A stretch of 64,000 nt of DNA from Allobosea sp039673065 (GTDB taxonomy: Bacteria > Pseudomonadota > Alphaproteobacteria > Rhizobiales > Beijerinckiaceae), in the NCBI RefSeq assembly GCF_039673065.1, contig NZ_JBDJKW010000005.1, positions 205,394-269,393 of the forward strand, read 5' to 3'. The stretch's first letter is position 1; every line of letters begins with the position of its first letter. Below are positions 14,927 to 24,329 of this stretch, piece by piece. A program made the translations under genes and the position numbers. The notes under the pieces were generated by a model that saw only the letters and a list, made by a program, of their open reading frames with translations, was not told the DNA's origin and did no database searches.

Positions 14927-15985
14927 ATGACAGACGCCGCCTTCTTCCACCATCCGGACTATCCCGTGCCGGGCCACGGCAAGGTCTGGTCGGCCGTGAC
15001 CGGCGACGGCGCCAGCCTGCGCCTGGCCTCCTGGCACCCGACGACGCGGCCGGTGCGCGGCTCGGTGCTGATCGCCCAGGGCCGGGCCGAGTTCATCGAG
15101 CGCTACAGCGAGACCATCGTGGAACTCCGCCGGCGCGGCTTCCACGTGCTCGCCTTCGACTGGCGCGGCCAGGGCGGCTCGCAGCGCCTCGGCAAGCGGC
15201 CGCGGCGCGGGCATATCGACAGCCTGGCGCAATACGAGCAGGACCTGGCGCTCGCGGTCTCGCAGCTGCAGGAGCGGCTGCCCGCACCGCATTTCGCCCT
15301 CGCCCATTCGATGGGGGCGGCGCTGTGCCTCGACGCCGCGCGACGCGACGCCTTGCCGGTGGAGCGGCTGGTCGCGCTCGCGCCTATGCTCGGCATCGCG
15401 ATGATCGACCATCCCGGCCAGGCGCGCATCCTGTCGCGCTTCCTCAACCTGTTCGGCTTCGGCGGCGCCTTCATTCCCGGCGGCAGCGACACCGCGATCG
15501 GCACCAAGCCCTTCGAGGGCAACCGCCTGACCGGCGATCCGGTGCGCTACGCCCGCAACGCCGCGCTGGCGGCCGCGGCACGCGAACTCGCCATCGGCGA
15601 TCCGAGCATCGCCTGGGTCCGCGTCGCCTTTCAGCTGATGGACCGGCTGGCGACGCCGCGCGCCCCGCTCGACATCCGCATCCCGACGCTGATCATCGCC
15701 GCCGGCCAAGACCCAGTGGTCTCGACCCCGGCGATCGAGCGCTTCGCCGCGCGGCTGAAGACCGGCCCGGCGCTCGTCCTGCCGACGGCGCGGCACGAGA
15801 TCCTGATGGAAGACGACACGATCCGCGCCCAGTTCTGGGCGGCGTTCGACGCCTTCGTTCCGGGCGAGGACCCGCTCGCCGGCCTGTCAGCCGCCGGCGA
15901 GGAGAGCCAGGGCGGCGCGGTGGAGGCTTTCATTGGCGGCGGCGAGGATGGTGCCGCCTCCGGCGGCGCTGCCGCCGTCCCATGA
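14927..15985 (+). CDS. Alpha/beta hydrolase, lysophospholipase (PldB) family
   Basis: 352 aa. Serine hydrolase of the lysophospholipase L2/monoacylglycerol lipase group. Strand order is canonical: RGSVLIAQGRAEFIERY (oxyanion strand), VLAFDWRGQGGSQR, nucleophile elbow AHSMGA with Ser128 (Ala replaces the usual first Gly), acid region LIIAAGQDPVVS and catalytic His in TARHEILME. No signal peptide, so probably cytoplasmic or membrane-associated. The last 33 codons (Gly/Ala-rich, AAGEESQGGAVEAFIGGGE) overlap the 3' end of the convergent phosphatase gene by 99 bp and lie outside the fold, suggesting a recent loss of an earlier stop. Confidence 0.88.
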   Translation: MTDAAFFHHPDYPVPGHGKVWSAVTGDGASLRLASWHPTTRPVRGSVLIAQGRAEFIERYSETIVELRRRGFHVLAFDWRGQGGSQRLGKRPRRGHIDSLAQYEQDLALAVSQLQERLPAPHFALAHSMGAALCLDAARRDALPVERLVALAPMLGIAMIDHPGQARILSRFLNLFGFGGAFIPGGSDTAIGTKPFEGNRLTGDPVRYARNAALAAAARELAIGDPSIAWVRVAFQLMDRLATPRAPLDIRIPTLIIAAGQDPVVSTPAIERFAARLKTGPALVLPTARHEILMEDDTIRAQFWAAFDAFVPGEDPLAGLSAAGEESQGGAVEAFIGGGEDGAASGGAAAVP

Positions 15986-16672
15986 GGTGACGACGCCGCC
16001 GGCGCCCTCGATGATCGGGATCAACGCGACGATGTCGTAGGGCTTCAGCCCGCTCTCGACGACGAGATCGACATGGCCGGCCGCGAGCATGCAGTAGGCG
16101 TAGCAGTCGCAGCCATAGCGGGCCATGCGGACCGCCTGCTCGACACGCTGATAGGCCGGCTTCAGCTCCTCGGCGAAGAGATGGGGACTGGTCGTCATCA
16201 GCGTCGCCTCGGCGAGGCTGGTCACCGCGCGTGTGCGCAGCTCGCGCGGTCCGCCCGGCCCCTCATAGCGCGCCCTGCGGCCGTCGCCTGAGAAGCGCTC
16301 GCCGGTGAATGGCTGGTTCATCATGCCGTAGACCGGCACGCCGGCGCGGGTGAGGCCGATCAGCGTGCCCCAGACCGGCAGCCCCGAGATGAAGGCGCGC
16401 GTGCCGTCGATCGGATCGAGAACCCAGACATACTCGGCGTCCGGCCGCTCGGTGCCGAACTCCTCGCCGAAGATGCCATGGGCCGGGAAGGTCTGGGCGA
16501 TCAGGTTGCGCATCACGCTCTCGCCGGCCCGGTCGCCTTCGGTAACCGGATCGAAGGCGGCACCGCCAGACTTGTCCTCCGCCACGTGCTTGGCGCGAAA
16601 GAACGGCAGGATCGCCTGTCCCGACAGGGTCGCGAGACGATCGACGAAGCCCGAGAAATCCACCGCGGTCAT
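15887..16672 (-). CDS. hisN: Inositol monophosphatase family, histidinol-phosphatase (HisN) type
   Basis: 261 aa. Mg-dependent phosphatase; the HisN subgroup dephosphorylates L-histidinol phosphate in Actinobacteria and Rhizobiales, which lack a HisB-type phosphatase domain. Metal ligands are visible in GEEFG (about residue 69) and WVLDPIDGTRAF (about residue 85), and the C-terminal motif appears as GLKPYDIVALIPIIEGAGG. Closely related inositol-phosphate or suhB-type activity cannot be excluded. The MmgR/suhB small RNA lies just upstream on the other strand, a linkage known in this order. Its 3' end overlaps the hydrolase gene. Confidence 0.88.
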   Translation of the reverse strand: MTAVDFSGFVDRLATLSGQAILPFFRAKHVAEDKSGGAAFDPVTEGDRAGESVMRNLIAQTFPAHGIFGEEFGTERPDAEYVWVLDPIDGTRAFISGLPVWGTLIGLTRAGVPVYGMMNQPFTGERFSGDGRRARYEGPGGPRELRTRAVTSLAEATLMTTSPHLFAEELKPAYQRVEQAVRMARYGCDCYAYCMLAAGHVDLVVESGLKPYDIVALIPIIEGAGGVVTSWDGGSAAGGGTILAAANESLHRAALALLAGG

Positions 16673-16813
16673 GCAAGCTCCTTGGTCGGCGCCGCGCCCG
16701 CGAGAGCGAGCCGGCCGCGCATCTGCCTTCTTGATGGGCAGTCACCGGCCTGACAAGCGCAACGAACGCCCCAAACCGCTCTACCCATGCACCTGATGCA
16801 TACCCCCTGCGAA

Positions 16814-16839
16814 AGCGCCCCGCGGGGGCTTGCGTTTTT
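16814..16839 (+). terminator. Terminator-like hairpin upstream of the MmgR sRNA
   Basis: GCCCC-GCG-GGGGC followed by TTGCGTTTTT reads as an intrinsic terminator on the plus strand, yet no plus-strand gene precedes it (hisN runs the other way from 16672). It may end an unannotated small RNA starting within 16680-16800. A near-palindrome, ATGCACCTGATGCAT, lies just upstream at about 16787-16801. Confidence 0.4.
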
Positions 16840-16874
16840 GCGGTGCATCGTTTTATTGTGCACTGCGAAGGGGA

Positions 16875-16955
16875 GATGACATCAAGCCTTCGTTGCCCTC
16901 CTTGGGCGTTTCCTCCCTAGACTTGGGCCGCCACGCCAGTGAGCGGCCCTTTTTC
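16875..16955 (+). ncRNA. mmgR: MmgR / suhB (alpha-r8) small RNA
   Basis: The conserved unpaired decamer TTTCCTCCCT (16909-16918) is followed by AGACTTGGGCCGC and a terminator GGGCCGC / GCGGCCC ending TTTTTC (16925-16955). These are the hallmarks of the alpha-r8 family sRNA (Rfam suhB, MmgR in Sinorhizobium), known to limit polyhydroxybutyrate granule formation and to bind Hfq. The family was named for linkage to suhB, and a suhB-like phosphatase is adjacent here. The 5' end is an estimate from the family length of about 80 nt. Confidence 0.85.
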
Positions 16956-16997
16956 TTGTCTGGCGCCCGGCGCGAGCCGCGAAACGGCCCGCCCCCC

Positions 16998-17918
16998 CTA
17001 TTCGGCCGCCTGGCGCCATTCGTCGATCCAGCCGCTCCAGCGCGCGAAGCACTCCGCCATCGCCGCTGTGATCACCGCCCGCAGCGGGGCGAAGCCGCCA
17101 TTGGGCTCCAGCGTCTGCTCGTTCATGTAGAGGCCGCGGTTGATCTCGATCTGCAGCGCGTGCACGCCGGCCGCCGGCACGCCGTAATGCTCGGTGATGA
17201 AGCCGCCGGCATAGGGGCGGTTGCGGGTGACGCTCAGCCCCGCCCGCCGGAAGGCAGCCTCCGCCGCATCGACGACAAAACCGGCGGCGCTGGAGCCGAA
17301 GCGATCGCCCAGGATGATGTCCGGCTTGGCCAGCCCGTCGCGATCGAGCCCGGTCGAGGGCATGGAGTGCGCATCGACCAGCACGCAGGTGCCGAAGCAG
17401 CCCTGCGTGCGGCTGACCAGATGACGCAGGCCCGCGTGATAGGGCCGGTAGAGCTCCTCGATCCGCGCCAGCGCCACCTCGACCGGGATCCGGCCGGGAT
17501 AGATCTCGCAGGCGTCGCCGACGATGCGCGGGATGGTGCCGAGGCCGCCGGCGACCCGCAGCGAGCGCGTATTGGCATGGCCGGGAAGCCGCCCCTCGAA
17601 CATCCGCGGATCGAGCTCGTAGGGTTCGCGGTTGAGGTCGAGATAGGCGCGGGGGAACTCGGCGACCAGCAGCGGCGCGCCGAGCGCCACCGTGCCGCTG
17701 AACAGCAGGTCGACATAGGCGTCCTCGGAGCGGCGCAGCAGGCGCAGCGGCAGGCGCGCTCCGTCGACGAAGGCGGCCGGATAGCGCCGGCCGGCATGCG
17801 GCACGTCGACCACCACCGGCACGATCTGCAGCGGCGGCTGGAACAGGGTGAACGGCCGCTCGATCTCGGCGACGACAGTGTCGGGATGCGGCGGGGCGTC
17901 TGCGGGGGCTGGCGTCAT
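16998..17918 (-). CDS. N-formylglutamate amidohydrolase family protein
   Basis: 306 aa. Metal-dependent hydrolase that releases formate from N-formyl-L-glutamate in histidine breakdown, though family members outside hut operons may have other substrates. Visible signatures are VDVPHAGRRYP (His/metal ligand), DLNREPYELDP, LVDAHSMPS and LQIEINRGLYMNE, with the usual GG/RNRPYAGGFITEHYG. The ATG at 17918 is chosen because upstream codons lack conserved features. It is divergent from cpdR with 286 bp between, a pairing seen across Rhizobiales; no hut genes are nearby, so the substrate is open. Confidence 0.88.
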   Translation of the reverse strand: MTPAPADAPPHPDTVVAEIERPFTLFQPPLQIVPVVVDVPHAGRRYPAAFVDGARLPLRLLRRSEDAYVDLLFSGTVALGAPLLVAEFPRAYLDLNREPYELDPRMFEGRLPGHANTRSLRVAGGLGTIPRIVGDACEIYPGRIPVEVALARIEELYRPYHAGLRHLVSRTQGCFGTCVLVDAHSMPSTGLDRDGLAKPDIILGDRFGSSAAGFVVDAAEAAFRRAGLSVTRNRPYAGGFITEHYGVPAAGVHALQIEINRGLYMNEQTLEPNGGFAPLRAVITAAMAECFARWSGWIDEWRQAAE

Positions 17919-18204
17919 GCTGGCGCGACTCAAGCACAAAGCGCGGCCCGGATGAAGCGCTTGCGCGCGGCTCCGCCGTCCACAGGCGTTCATCGCTTGT
18001 TTACCGTAAGCGGCGCAAATACAAAGGCATGATCGCGATCGGCGTAGACCGGCCCCACGGAGCCGTGGACGCTCTCGCGACCGGCGGGGCCCGGCGCGGC
18101 GGACATGGCCGGCCGGAACAGGGATACGGCGGGCGGATCGGGCGACATCCGGAAGGATCGCGCCGGACGCGGCCGAGCGCGGAACCACGGACGAAGCAGG
18201 CGCC

Positions 18205-18564
18205 ATGACGAAGATTCTCCTCGCCGAAGACGACAACGACATGCGCCGCTTCCTGGTCAAGGCGCTGCAGAACGCCGGCTACGACGTCGCCTCCTTCGAC
18301 AACGGCCTGTCGGCCTATAACCGCCTGCGCGAGGAGCCGTTCGAGCTGCTCCTGACCGACATCGTCATGCCGGAGATGGACGGCATCGAGCTGGCGCGCC
18401 GCGCCACCGAGCTCGATCCCGACATCAAGGTGATGTTCATCACCGGCTTCGCCGCCGTGGCGCTCAACCCGGATTCGCAGACGCCCAAGGACGCCAAGGT
18501 GCTGTCCAAGCCCTTCCATCTGCGCGAGCTGGTGAACGAGGTCGAAAAGCTGCTCGCTGCCTGA
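18205..18564 (+). CDS. cpdR: Single-domain response regulator CpdR
   Basis: 119 aa, one receiver domain only. CpdR, when unphosphorylated, primes the ClpXP protease and carries it to the cell pole to degrade cell-cycle regulators; phosphorylation through the CckA-ChpT relay switches it off. Acidic pocket AEDDNDM, phospho-acceptor Asp52 in LLLTDIVMPEMDG, the Thr/Ser switch in FITGFAA and Lys in LSKPFHL are all present. The receiver matches Rhizobiales CpdR nearly throughout (RRFLVKALQNAGYDV). Followed by tRNA-Val. Confidence 0.95.
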   Translation: MTKILLAEDDNDMRRFLVKALQNAGYDVASFDNGLSAYNRLREEPFELLLTDIVMPEMDGIELARRATELDPDIKVMFITGFAAVALNPDSQTPKDAKVLSKPFHLRELVNEVEKLLAA

Positions 18565-18605
18565 GGCGAAGAGATTTCCACATCGGGCGTCGTCGAGCCG
18601 ACGAA

Positions 18606-18621
18606 GCGCCTTGCAAGGCGC
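18606..18621. terminator. Palindrome downstream of cpdR
   Basis: GCGCCTTGCAAGGCGC is a perfect 16-bp palindrome 42 bp after the cpdR stop and 80 bp before tRNA-Val. No T-run follows. It may act as a Rho-assisted terminator or a protein site. Confidence 0.35.
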
Positions 18622-18701
18622 CGCGCGACTCGCTATAGCCCCCTCACCCGCAACGAAGCGGCCTTCGGGCAAGCCTCGTTGCCGACGCCGAACAGGCGAT
18701 C

Positions 18702-18776
<75 letters not shown>

Positions 18777-18802
18777 TTTTCTCTCTGGTCAGTCAGAGAC
18801 TT

Positions 18803-18829
18803 AAGGCCACCCTCGCGGGTGGCCTTTTT
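18803..18829 (+). terminator. Intrinsic terminator after tRNA-Val
   Basis: Ten-bp stem AAGGCCACCC / GGGTGGCCTT with loop TCGC followed by TTTG. A smaller hairpin (TCTCTG / CAGAGA, 18782-18799) lies between it and the tRNA. Confidence 0.9.
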
Positions 18830-19218
18830 GCTTTGGGACTCGCCAGGGCCGGCGCGATGCACCCCTGATGGCTGCGGCGCGCGGCGATCCTGTTCGAGGC
18901 TCATCTTTGGGGCCGGACCTAGGCTCCGATGCCGACTTAAGTTGAGGCGGCCGGCTTGAGCGGAGGCCTGCCGGCGCAGGCGGTCGCCAACGGCGTCACC
19001 GATCAGGACATCAGGGAGAACGCCGGGTCCGCAGTCGGGGCCGCCTGCGGCTATCGCGATGCGACGGACGGCCGGGCGGGTGTGGGCACGTACAAAGGAA
19101 GCCTTGGCGTGCGGAGGCCGCGGCGCGAGGCATGTGAGCCCGGCCGCGCTCGCAGAGCGATCAGACGCCGCCCCCTTGCGCGGGCGCGGCGGCGCGGGCC
19201 TCTCCCCTCGCCTCGACG
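18830..19218. other. 389-bp region without a supported gene
   Basis: This gap separates the tRNA terminator from the 3' end of the coxG-containing operon. Open frames cross it, but none has a ribosome site plus a recognisable protein pattern; composition is arginine-rich as expected for out-of-frame GC-rich DNA. No hairpin with T-run was found to end the long minus-strand operon. No integrase or attachment-site duplication of the tRNA end was seen. Confidence 0.4.
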
Positions 19219-19659
19219 CTATCCTGCCAGGCGGGCGGTGAAGGCGGTGAAAAACTGGTCGGCGAGCTTGCGCGAGGTCGCCTGCACCAGCCGGCTGCCG
19301 AGGGCCGCGAGCTTGCCGCCGATCTCGGCCTTGGCGTCGTAGCGCAGGATGGTCTCGTCGCCATCGGCCTCCAGGATGACCAGAGAGCCGCCCTTGGCGA
19401 AGCCGGCGATGCCGCCATTGCCCTGGCCGACGATGCGGCAGCCGTTGGGCGCATCGATGTCCTGCAGTTCGACGGTGCCGGAGAAGGTCGCCGAGACTGG
19501 GCCGACCTTGAGCTGCACCTTGGCGGCGAAGCCGGTGTCCGAGGTCTGCTCCAGCTCCTTGCAGCCGGGGATGCAGGCCTTCAGCGTCTCGACGTCGAAG
19601 AGCGCCGCCCAGACGCGGTCGCGCGGGGCCGCGATGCGGTGTTCGCCGCTGATGTCCAT
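19219..19659 (-). CDS. CoxG-like SRPBCC family protein
   Basis: 146 aa. CoxG-type proteins share the START/Bet v1-like SRPBCC fold, a lipid or membrane binding cup; in CO dehydrogenase systems CoxG anchors the enzyme to the membrane. The pattern MDISGEHRIAAPRDRVWAALFDVETLKACIPGCKELE, the middle VQLKVGPVSATFSGTVEL and the C-terminal GGKLAALGSRLVQATSRKLADQFF are characteristic. It is the last gene of a nine-gene operon, 22 bp after livF, and so is very probably the partner of the molybdenum hydroxylase encoded at the other end. Confidence 0.9.
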   Translation of the reverse strand: MDISGEHRIAAPRDRVWAALFDVETLKACIPGCKELEQTSDTGFAAKVQLKVGPVSATFSGTVELQDIDAPNGCRIVGQGNGGIAGFAKGGSLVILEADGDETILRYDAKAEIGGKLAALGSRLVQATSRKLADQFFTAFTARLAG

Positions 19660-19681
19660 CTCTTGCCTCCGGTGCCCGTGC

Positions 19682-20378
<697 letters not shown>

Positions 20379-20392
<14 letters not shown>

Positions 20393-21134
20393 CGTTCTGC
20401 CCCAGATAGACGCGGCGAACCTCTGGGTCCGTCTGAATGTGCTGCGGGCTGCCGTCCGCGATCAGGCGGCCGTGATGCAGCACCAGGATCCGGTCGGACA
20501 GGCCCAGGATCATCTTCATCTTGTGCTCGACCAGGAGGATGGTGCGCTCGGCGGCGAGGCGCTCGAGCAGGGCGACCATGTCCTTGGTCTCCTCCGGGCC
20601 CATGCCCGCGGTCGGCTCGTCGAGCAGCAGCAGCTCGGGATCGGCGGCGAGCGCGATGGCGATCTCCAGCGCGCGCTGCTGGCCATGGGCGAGGAATTTC
20701 GCCGTCTCGGCCCGGCGCGCGGTCAGCCCGACGGCGGCCAGCGCGGCGTCGGCCCGCTCGGCCAGCTCGGTCATCGCGGCCCGGTCGCGCCAGATGTCGT
20801 AGCGGGCGCGGAAGGCCTGCGCCGCGACGCGCACGTTCTCGTGGACCGAGAGCTCCGGGAAGATGTTGGTGATCTGGTAGGAGCGCGCGATGCCGAGATG
20901 CGCGAAGCGGTGCTGCGGCGTGCCGGTGATGTCACGCCCCTTGAAGCGGATCGTGCCGGCGGAGGGCGGCAGCACGCCGGAGAGCACGTTGAAGAAGGTG
21001 CTCTTGCCGGCGCCGTTGGGGCCGATGATCGCGGTGACCTTGTTGGGCGCGAAGGCGGCGGTGACGCCTTCCAGCGCGACGAAGCCGCCGAAGCGCCGGC
21101 CGATATTCTCGACCGCAAGCAGGGGAGCGCTCAT
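20379..21134 (-). CDS. LivG-type ABC transporter ATP-binding protein
   Basis: 251 aa. First ATPase of the same importer. Walker A GPNGAGKSTFFNVLSG, the LivG-specific RFAHLGIARSYQITNIFPELSVHENV, an ABC signature read as FLAHGQQRALEIAIAL (A-H-G-Q replaces L-S-G-G/Q, a common LivG variant), Walker B LLLLDEPTAGMGPEE and switch region ILLVEHKMKMI. The ATG at 21134 overlaps the livM stop (ATGA). A longer reading frame upstream is the out-of-frame shadow of livM. Confidence 0.93.
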
Positions 21135-22135
21135 CGGCCGGCCCTCCAGGCCAGGGCCGTGCCCCAGATGCCGCGCGGCAGGAAGAGCACGAACAGGATG
21201 AAGACGGTGCCGACGACGATCTGCCAGTGCGAGGTCCAGAGCGAAACCACGTCCTCCATCAGCAGGAAGGCGAGCGCGCCGACGAAGGGGCCGAAGAAGC
21301 TGCCGGCGCCGCCGAGCAGCGTCATCATCACGATCATGCCCGAGGTGTGGTAGTGCAGGATATCGAGCGGCACGATGGCGAGATGCAGCGCCGAGAGCGT
21401 GCCGGCCAGCGCACAGATCAGCCCCGACAGGGTGAACGAGATCAGCTTGGTGCGCTCGACATCGTAGCCGCAGGCGCGGGCCCGGGTCTCGTTCTCGCGG
21501 ATGGCCTCGATCACCGCGCCGAAGGGCGAGTTCAGGATGCGCGAGACCAGCCAGAGGGCGGCCGCGGCGAACACCATGATCACGTAGTACTTGTTCAGCG
21601 GGTTCAGGAAGTCGATGGTCCAGCCGAACAGGTCGATCTTCGCCACTGTGAAGCCGCGCAGCCCGTTCTCGCCGCCGGTGAGCGAGGAGGCCTGCAGCGC
21701 GCTGTAGTAGACGAGCTGCGACAGCGCGAGCGTCACCATCGAGAAGTAGATGCCGCGCGTGCGGATCGACAGCACGCCGATGACGAAGGCGAGCGCCCCG
21801 CCGGCGAGGATGCCGAGCGCCACCGCCGCGTACCAGGGCACGCCGAACTGGCCGATGGCGATGCCGGTGACATAGGCGCCGGCGCCGAAGAAGGCGGCGT
21901 GGCCGAAGGAGAGCAGGCCGGTATAGCCGAAGAGCAGGTTGTAGCCGACGGCGACGAGCCCGTAGATCAGCACGTTCACCGCGAGCGCCTGCGAGGGCAG
22001 GACCCAGGGCAGCAGGCACAGCGCCAGGATGGAGAGCGGCACGCGCCAGGCCGTCAGGCGCGCGCGCCAGCCGCGCTGCCCGGCCGGGCCGCCCATCACG
22101 TCGGCGACGGAGGAGGTGGAGGCGGTCATCGTCAT
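21131..22135 (-). CDS. LivM-type ABC transporter permease
   Basis: 334 aa, about ten hydrophobic segments. The family motif GYTGLLSFGHAAFFGAGAYVTGI appears near residue 70, RTRGIYFSMVTLALSQLVYY in the middle and the EAA-like loop GAVIEAIRENETRARACGYDVERTKLISFTLSG near residue 210, which contacts the ATPases. A polar N-terminal extension of about 28 residues precedes the first membrane segment. Four-bp gap from livH and ATGA overlap with livG. Confidence 0.93.
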   Translation of the reverse strand: MTMTASTSSVADVMGGPAGQRGWRARLTAWRVPLSILALCLLPWVLPSQALAVNVLIYGLVAVGYNLLFGYTGLLSFGHAAFFGAGAYVTGIAIGQFGVPWYAAVALGILAGGALAFVIGVLSIRTRGIYFSMVTLALSQLVYYSALQASSLTGGENGLRGFTVAKIDLFGWTIDFLNPLNKYYVIMVFAAAALWLVSRILNSPFGAVIEAIRENETRARACGYDVERTKLISFTLSGLICALAGTLSALHLAIVPLDILHYHTSGMIVMMTLLGGAGSFFGPFVGALAFLLMEDVVSLWTSHWQIVVGTVFILFVLFLPRGIWGTALAWRAGR

Positions 22136-22139
22136 CTCC

Positions 22140-23015
22140 TCAGCCGCGCACCGGCTTGCCGAACAGCCCGTGCGGCCGCACCAGCAGCACCAGCGCCATC
22201 AGGGCGAACATCACGATCGTCGCCATTTCCGGCGCGAACAGCGCGGTCATGCTGATCGCCACGCCGACCAGCAGGCCGGCGACCACCGCGCCGATCAGCG
22301 AGCCCATGCCGCCGATCACCGTGACGACGAAGGCCTCGGCCAGCACCAGCGAGCCCCTCTCGGGATTGACGTTGCGCATGGGGGCGGCGAGCACGCCGCC
22401 GAGCGCGGTCAGGCCGATGCCGAGGCCGAAGACCAGCAGCCAGACCGTGGCAATATCGACGCCGAGCACGCGCATGATCTGCGGGTCCTTGGCGCCGGCA
22501 CGCACGATCAGGCCGAAGCGGGTCTTCTCCAACCCGAGCCAGAGCAGCACGAGCACCACCGCGACGACGCCGACCACGAAGAGCCGGTAGACCGGGAAGA
22601 AGCCGATGCCGAGATCGGCGACACCGGCCAGCTGCGGCGGCGTCTGGAAGGGGATGCCGTCGCTGCCGAAGACGATCCGCACCGCCTCGACCAGCACATA
22701 GCCGAGGCCGAAGGTCAGCAGCAGCGGATCGTCGACCGAGCGCTTGTAGAGCGGCCTGATCAGGACGCGCTCGATCAGCATGCCGAAGGCGCCGATGGCG
22801 ATGGGGGCGATCAGCAGCCCCCACCAGAAGCTGCCGGTCAGCGATGCGACCCACAGGCCGGCATAAGCCCCGATCATGAACAGCGCGCCATGGGCGAAGT
22901 TCACCACGCCCAGCATGCCGAAGATGATCGACAGGCCGAGTGCGACCATGATCAGGATCGCACCGAGCGCGACGCCCGAGAAGAGCTGCATCGCGATGAG
23001 TTCGGCGTCCATCAA
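22140..23015 (-). CDS. LivH-type ABC transporter permease
   Basis: 291 aa, about eight hydrophobic segments. Signatures are LGLSIIFGMLGVVNFAHGALFMIGAY near the N-terminus and the coupling loop KTRFGLIVRAGAKDPQIMRVLGVDIATVW in the C-terminal half, followed by GGVLAAPM and FVVTVIGGMGSLIGAVVAGLLVG. It pairs with LivM to form the channel. Starts 31 bp after the stop of the binding-protein gene. Confidence 0.93.
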   Translation of the reverse strand: MMDAELIAMQLFSGVALGAILIMVALGLSIIFGMLGVVNFAHGALFMIGAYAGLWVASLTGSFWWGLLIAPIAIGAFGMLIERVLIRPLYKRSVDDPLLLTFGLGYVLVEAVRIVFGSDGIPFQTPPQLAGVADLGIGFFPVYRLFVVGVVAVVLVLLWLGLEKTRFGLIVRAGAKDPQIMRVLGVDIATVWLLVFGLGIGLTALGGVLAAPMRNVNPERGSLVLAEAFVVTVIGGMGSLIGAVVAGLLVGVAISMTALFAPEMATIVMFALMALVLLVRPHGLFGKPVRG

Positions 23016-23046
23016 GGCCCCTCCCCGAGGCGTGGTTCGTCGTGGC

Positions 23047-24291
23047 TCAGGCCGGGAAGCCGAGCTCGGAGCAGCTGCGCAGGATCGTCTCGGAGGCCGG
23101 CTCGCTGGCCAGCACCTTGAAGAGGTCGGCCTCGTTCTTCATCTCGGCCTTCTTCTTCGATTCGAGCACCAGCACCGACTGCACCGACTGGTGATCGCAG
23201 GCGCGGTAGTGCTGCGGGCCCTTGGCGACGTCGTATTTCAGGGCTTCGAGCGCGGCGATCACCTTGTCTGTGTCGGTGCCGCCGGCCTTCTCCATGGCGA
23301 GCAGCAGCGACGAGACGCCGGTGAAGCCATAGGCGCCGTAATCGGTGGGATAGGCGCCGCCATTGGCCGCCTTGAAGGCGTCGTTGAAGGCTTTGGCGCT
23401 CGGCACCGTGTCCTCGAGGCCCCAGTAGTAATTGGCGCCGCCGACCACGCCCTCGAAGGCGTCGGGGCCGATGGCGAGGCGCTGGTTGTGCAGCAGCACC
23501 GGCACGACGATCTTCGCCTGGCGGTTCATGCCGAAATCGACCGCCTGCTTGACCGCATTGGCCTGGTCGCGGCCGAAATTGCAGATGCAGAGGATGTCGG
23601 GGCGCATCGACCGCAGGCGCGGCATGAAGGTCGAGTAGTCGGCCGCACCGAAGGGATGCAGGCTTTCGCCGACGCTGGTGGCGCCGATGGCCGCCTGGGC
23701 GCGCTTGAAGCCGCGCAGCATCTCGTGGCCATAGGCGTAGTCGGCGACGAGATAGGCGACCTTGGAGTCCTTCGTGAAGGTGTGCTTGGCGACCGCGGCG
23801 GTCGTCATGTGCGGGTTGAGCGCCTCGTGGAAGGTGAAGCGGCTGAAATCCTTGCTCTCGTTGATGGTGTCCGACTGGCTGATCGAGACGTAGATCACGC
23901 CGCGTGCCCGCGTCACCTCGTTGACCGCGAGCTGCACCGCGCTGGAGAGCGCACCGACGATGGCGTGGACCTTGTCCTTCTCGATCAGCTCGAGCGTGCG
24001 CGTCGCTGCCTCGCCGGCGTTGAGCTTGTCGTCGCGGACCAGCAGCTCGACCTTGCGGCCGGCGACGCCGCCCCTGTCGTTGACCAGCTTGACGGCGAGC
24101 TCGGCGCTCTTGACCTGGTCCTTGGCCTCGGCGGCGAAGGGGCCGGTCAGCGGCGTCGGGAAGCCGATGCGGATGGTCTCGCCCTGCGCGCGCAGGATGC
24201 CGGGCATCGCCAGCGTGGCGCCGCCGGCGGCGATGCCGGCCAGCGCGGCGCGGCGGGTGAGGAAAGGCAGGCCCTTGCTCTCGTCTGTCAT
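23047..24291 (-). CDS. LivK-type periplasmic substrate-binding protein
   Basis: 414 aa. Captures the substrate for the LivHMGF importer. Residues 15-38 form a twin-arginine-like signal (FLTRRAALAGIAAGG) ending ILRAQG, followed by type I periplasmic-binding sequence: IRIGFPTPLTGPF, LIEKDKVHAIVGALSSAVQLAV, VAYLVADYAYG and DYGAYGFTGVSSLLLAMEKAG. ATG at 24291 has GGAGGA eight bases upstream. An ATG at 24333, overlapping the previous stop, would add 14 polar residues (MNNDNNKDHAEETT) and is the alternative. Binding pocket residues do not reveal the ligand. Confidence 0.88.
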   Translation of the reverse strand: MTDESKGLPFLTRRAALAGIAAGGATLAMPGILRAQGETIRIGFPTPLTGPFAAEAKDQVKSAELAVKLVNDRGGVAGRKVELLVRDDKLNAGEAATRTLELIEKDKVHAIVGALSSAVQLAVNEVTRARGVIYVSISQSDTINESKDFSRFTFHEALNPHMTTAAVAKHTFTKDSKVAYLVADYAYGHEMLRGFKRAQAAIGATSVGESLHPFGAADYSTFMPRLRSMRPDILCICNFGRDQANAVKQAVDFGMNRQAKIVVPVLLHNQRLAIGPDAFEGVVGGANYYWGLEDTVPSAKAFNDAFKAANGGAYPTDYGAYGFTGVSSLLLAMEKAGGTDTDKVIAALEALKYDVAKGPQHYRACDHQSVQSVLVLESKKKAEMKNEADLFKVLASEPASETILRSCSELGFPA

Positions 24292-24329
24292 GGTCGTCTC
24301 CTCCGCGTGGTCTTTGTTGTTGTCGTTGT

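Noticed and set aside
16669..16863. 64-codon minus-strand frame upstream of hisN
   Set aside because: Cysteine/arginine-rich, no ribosome site and it covers the hairpin region; explained by the leader and possible sRNA.
18956..19342. 128-codon plus-strand frame after tRNA-Val
   Set aside because: Overlaps coxG antisense at its end, no ribosome site and no recognisable pattern.
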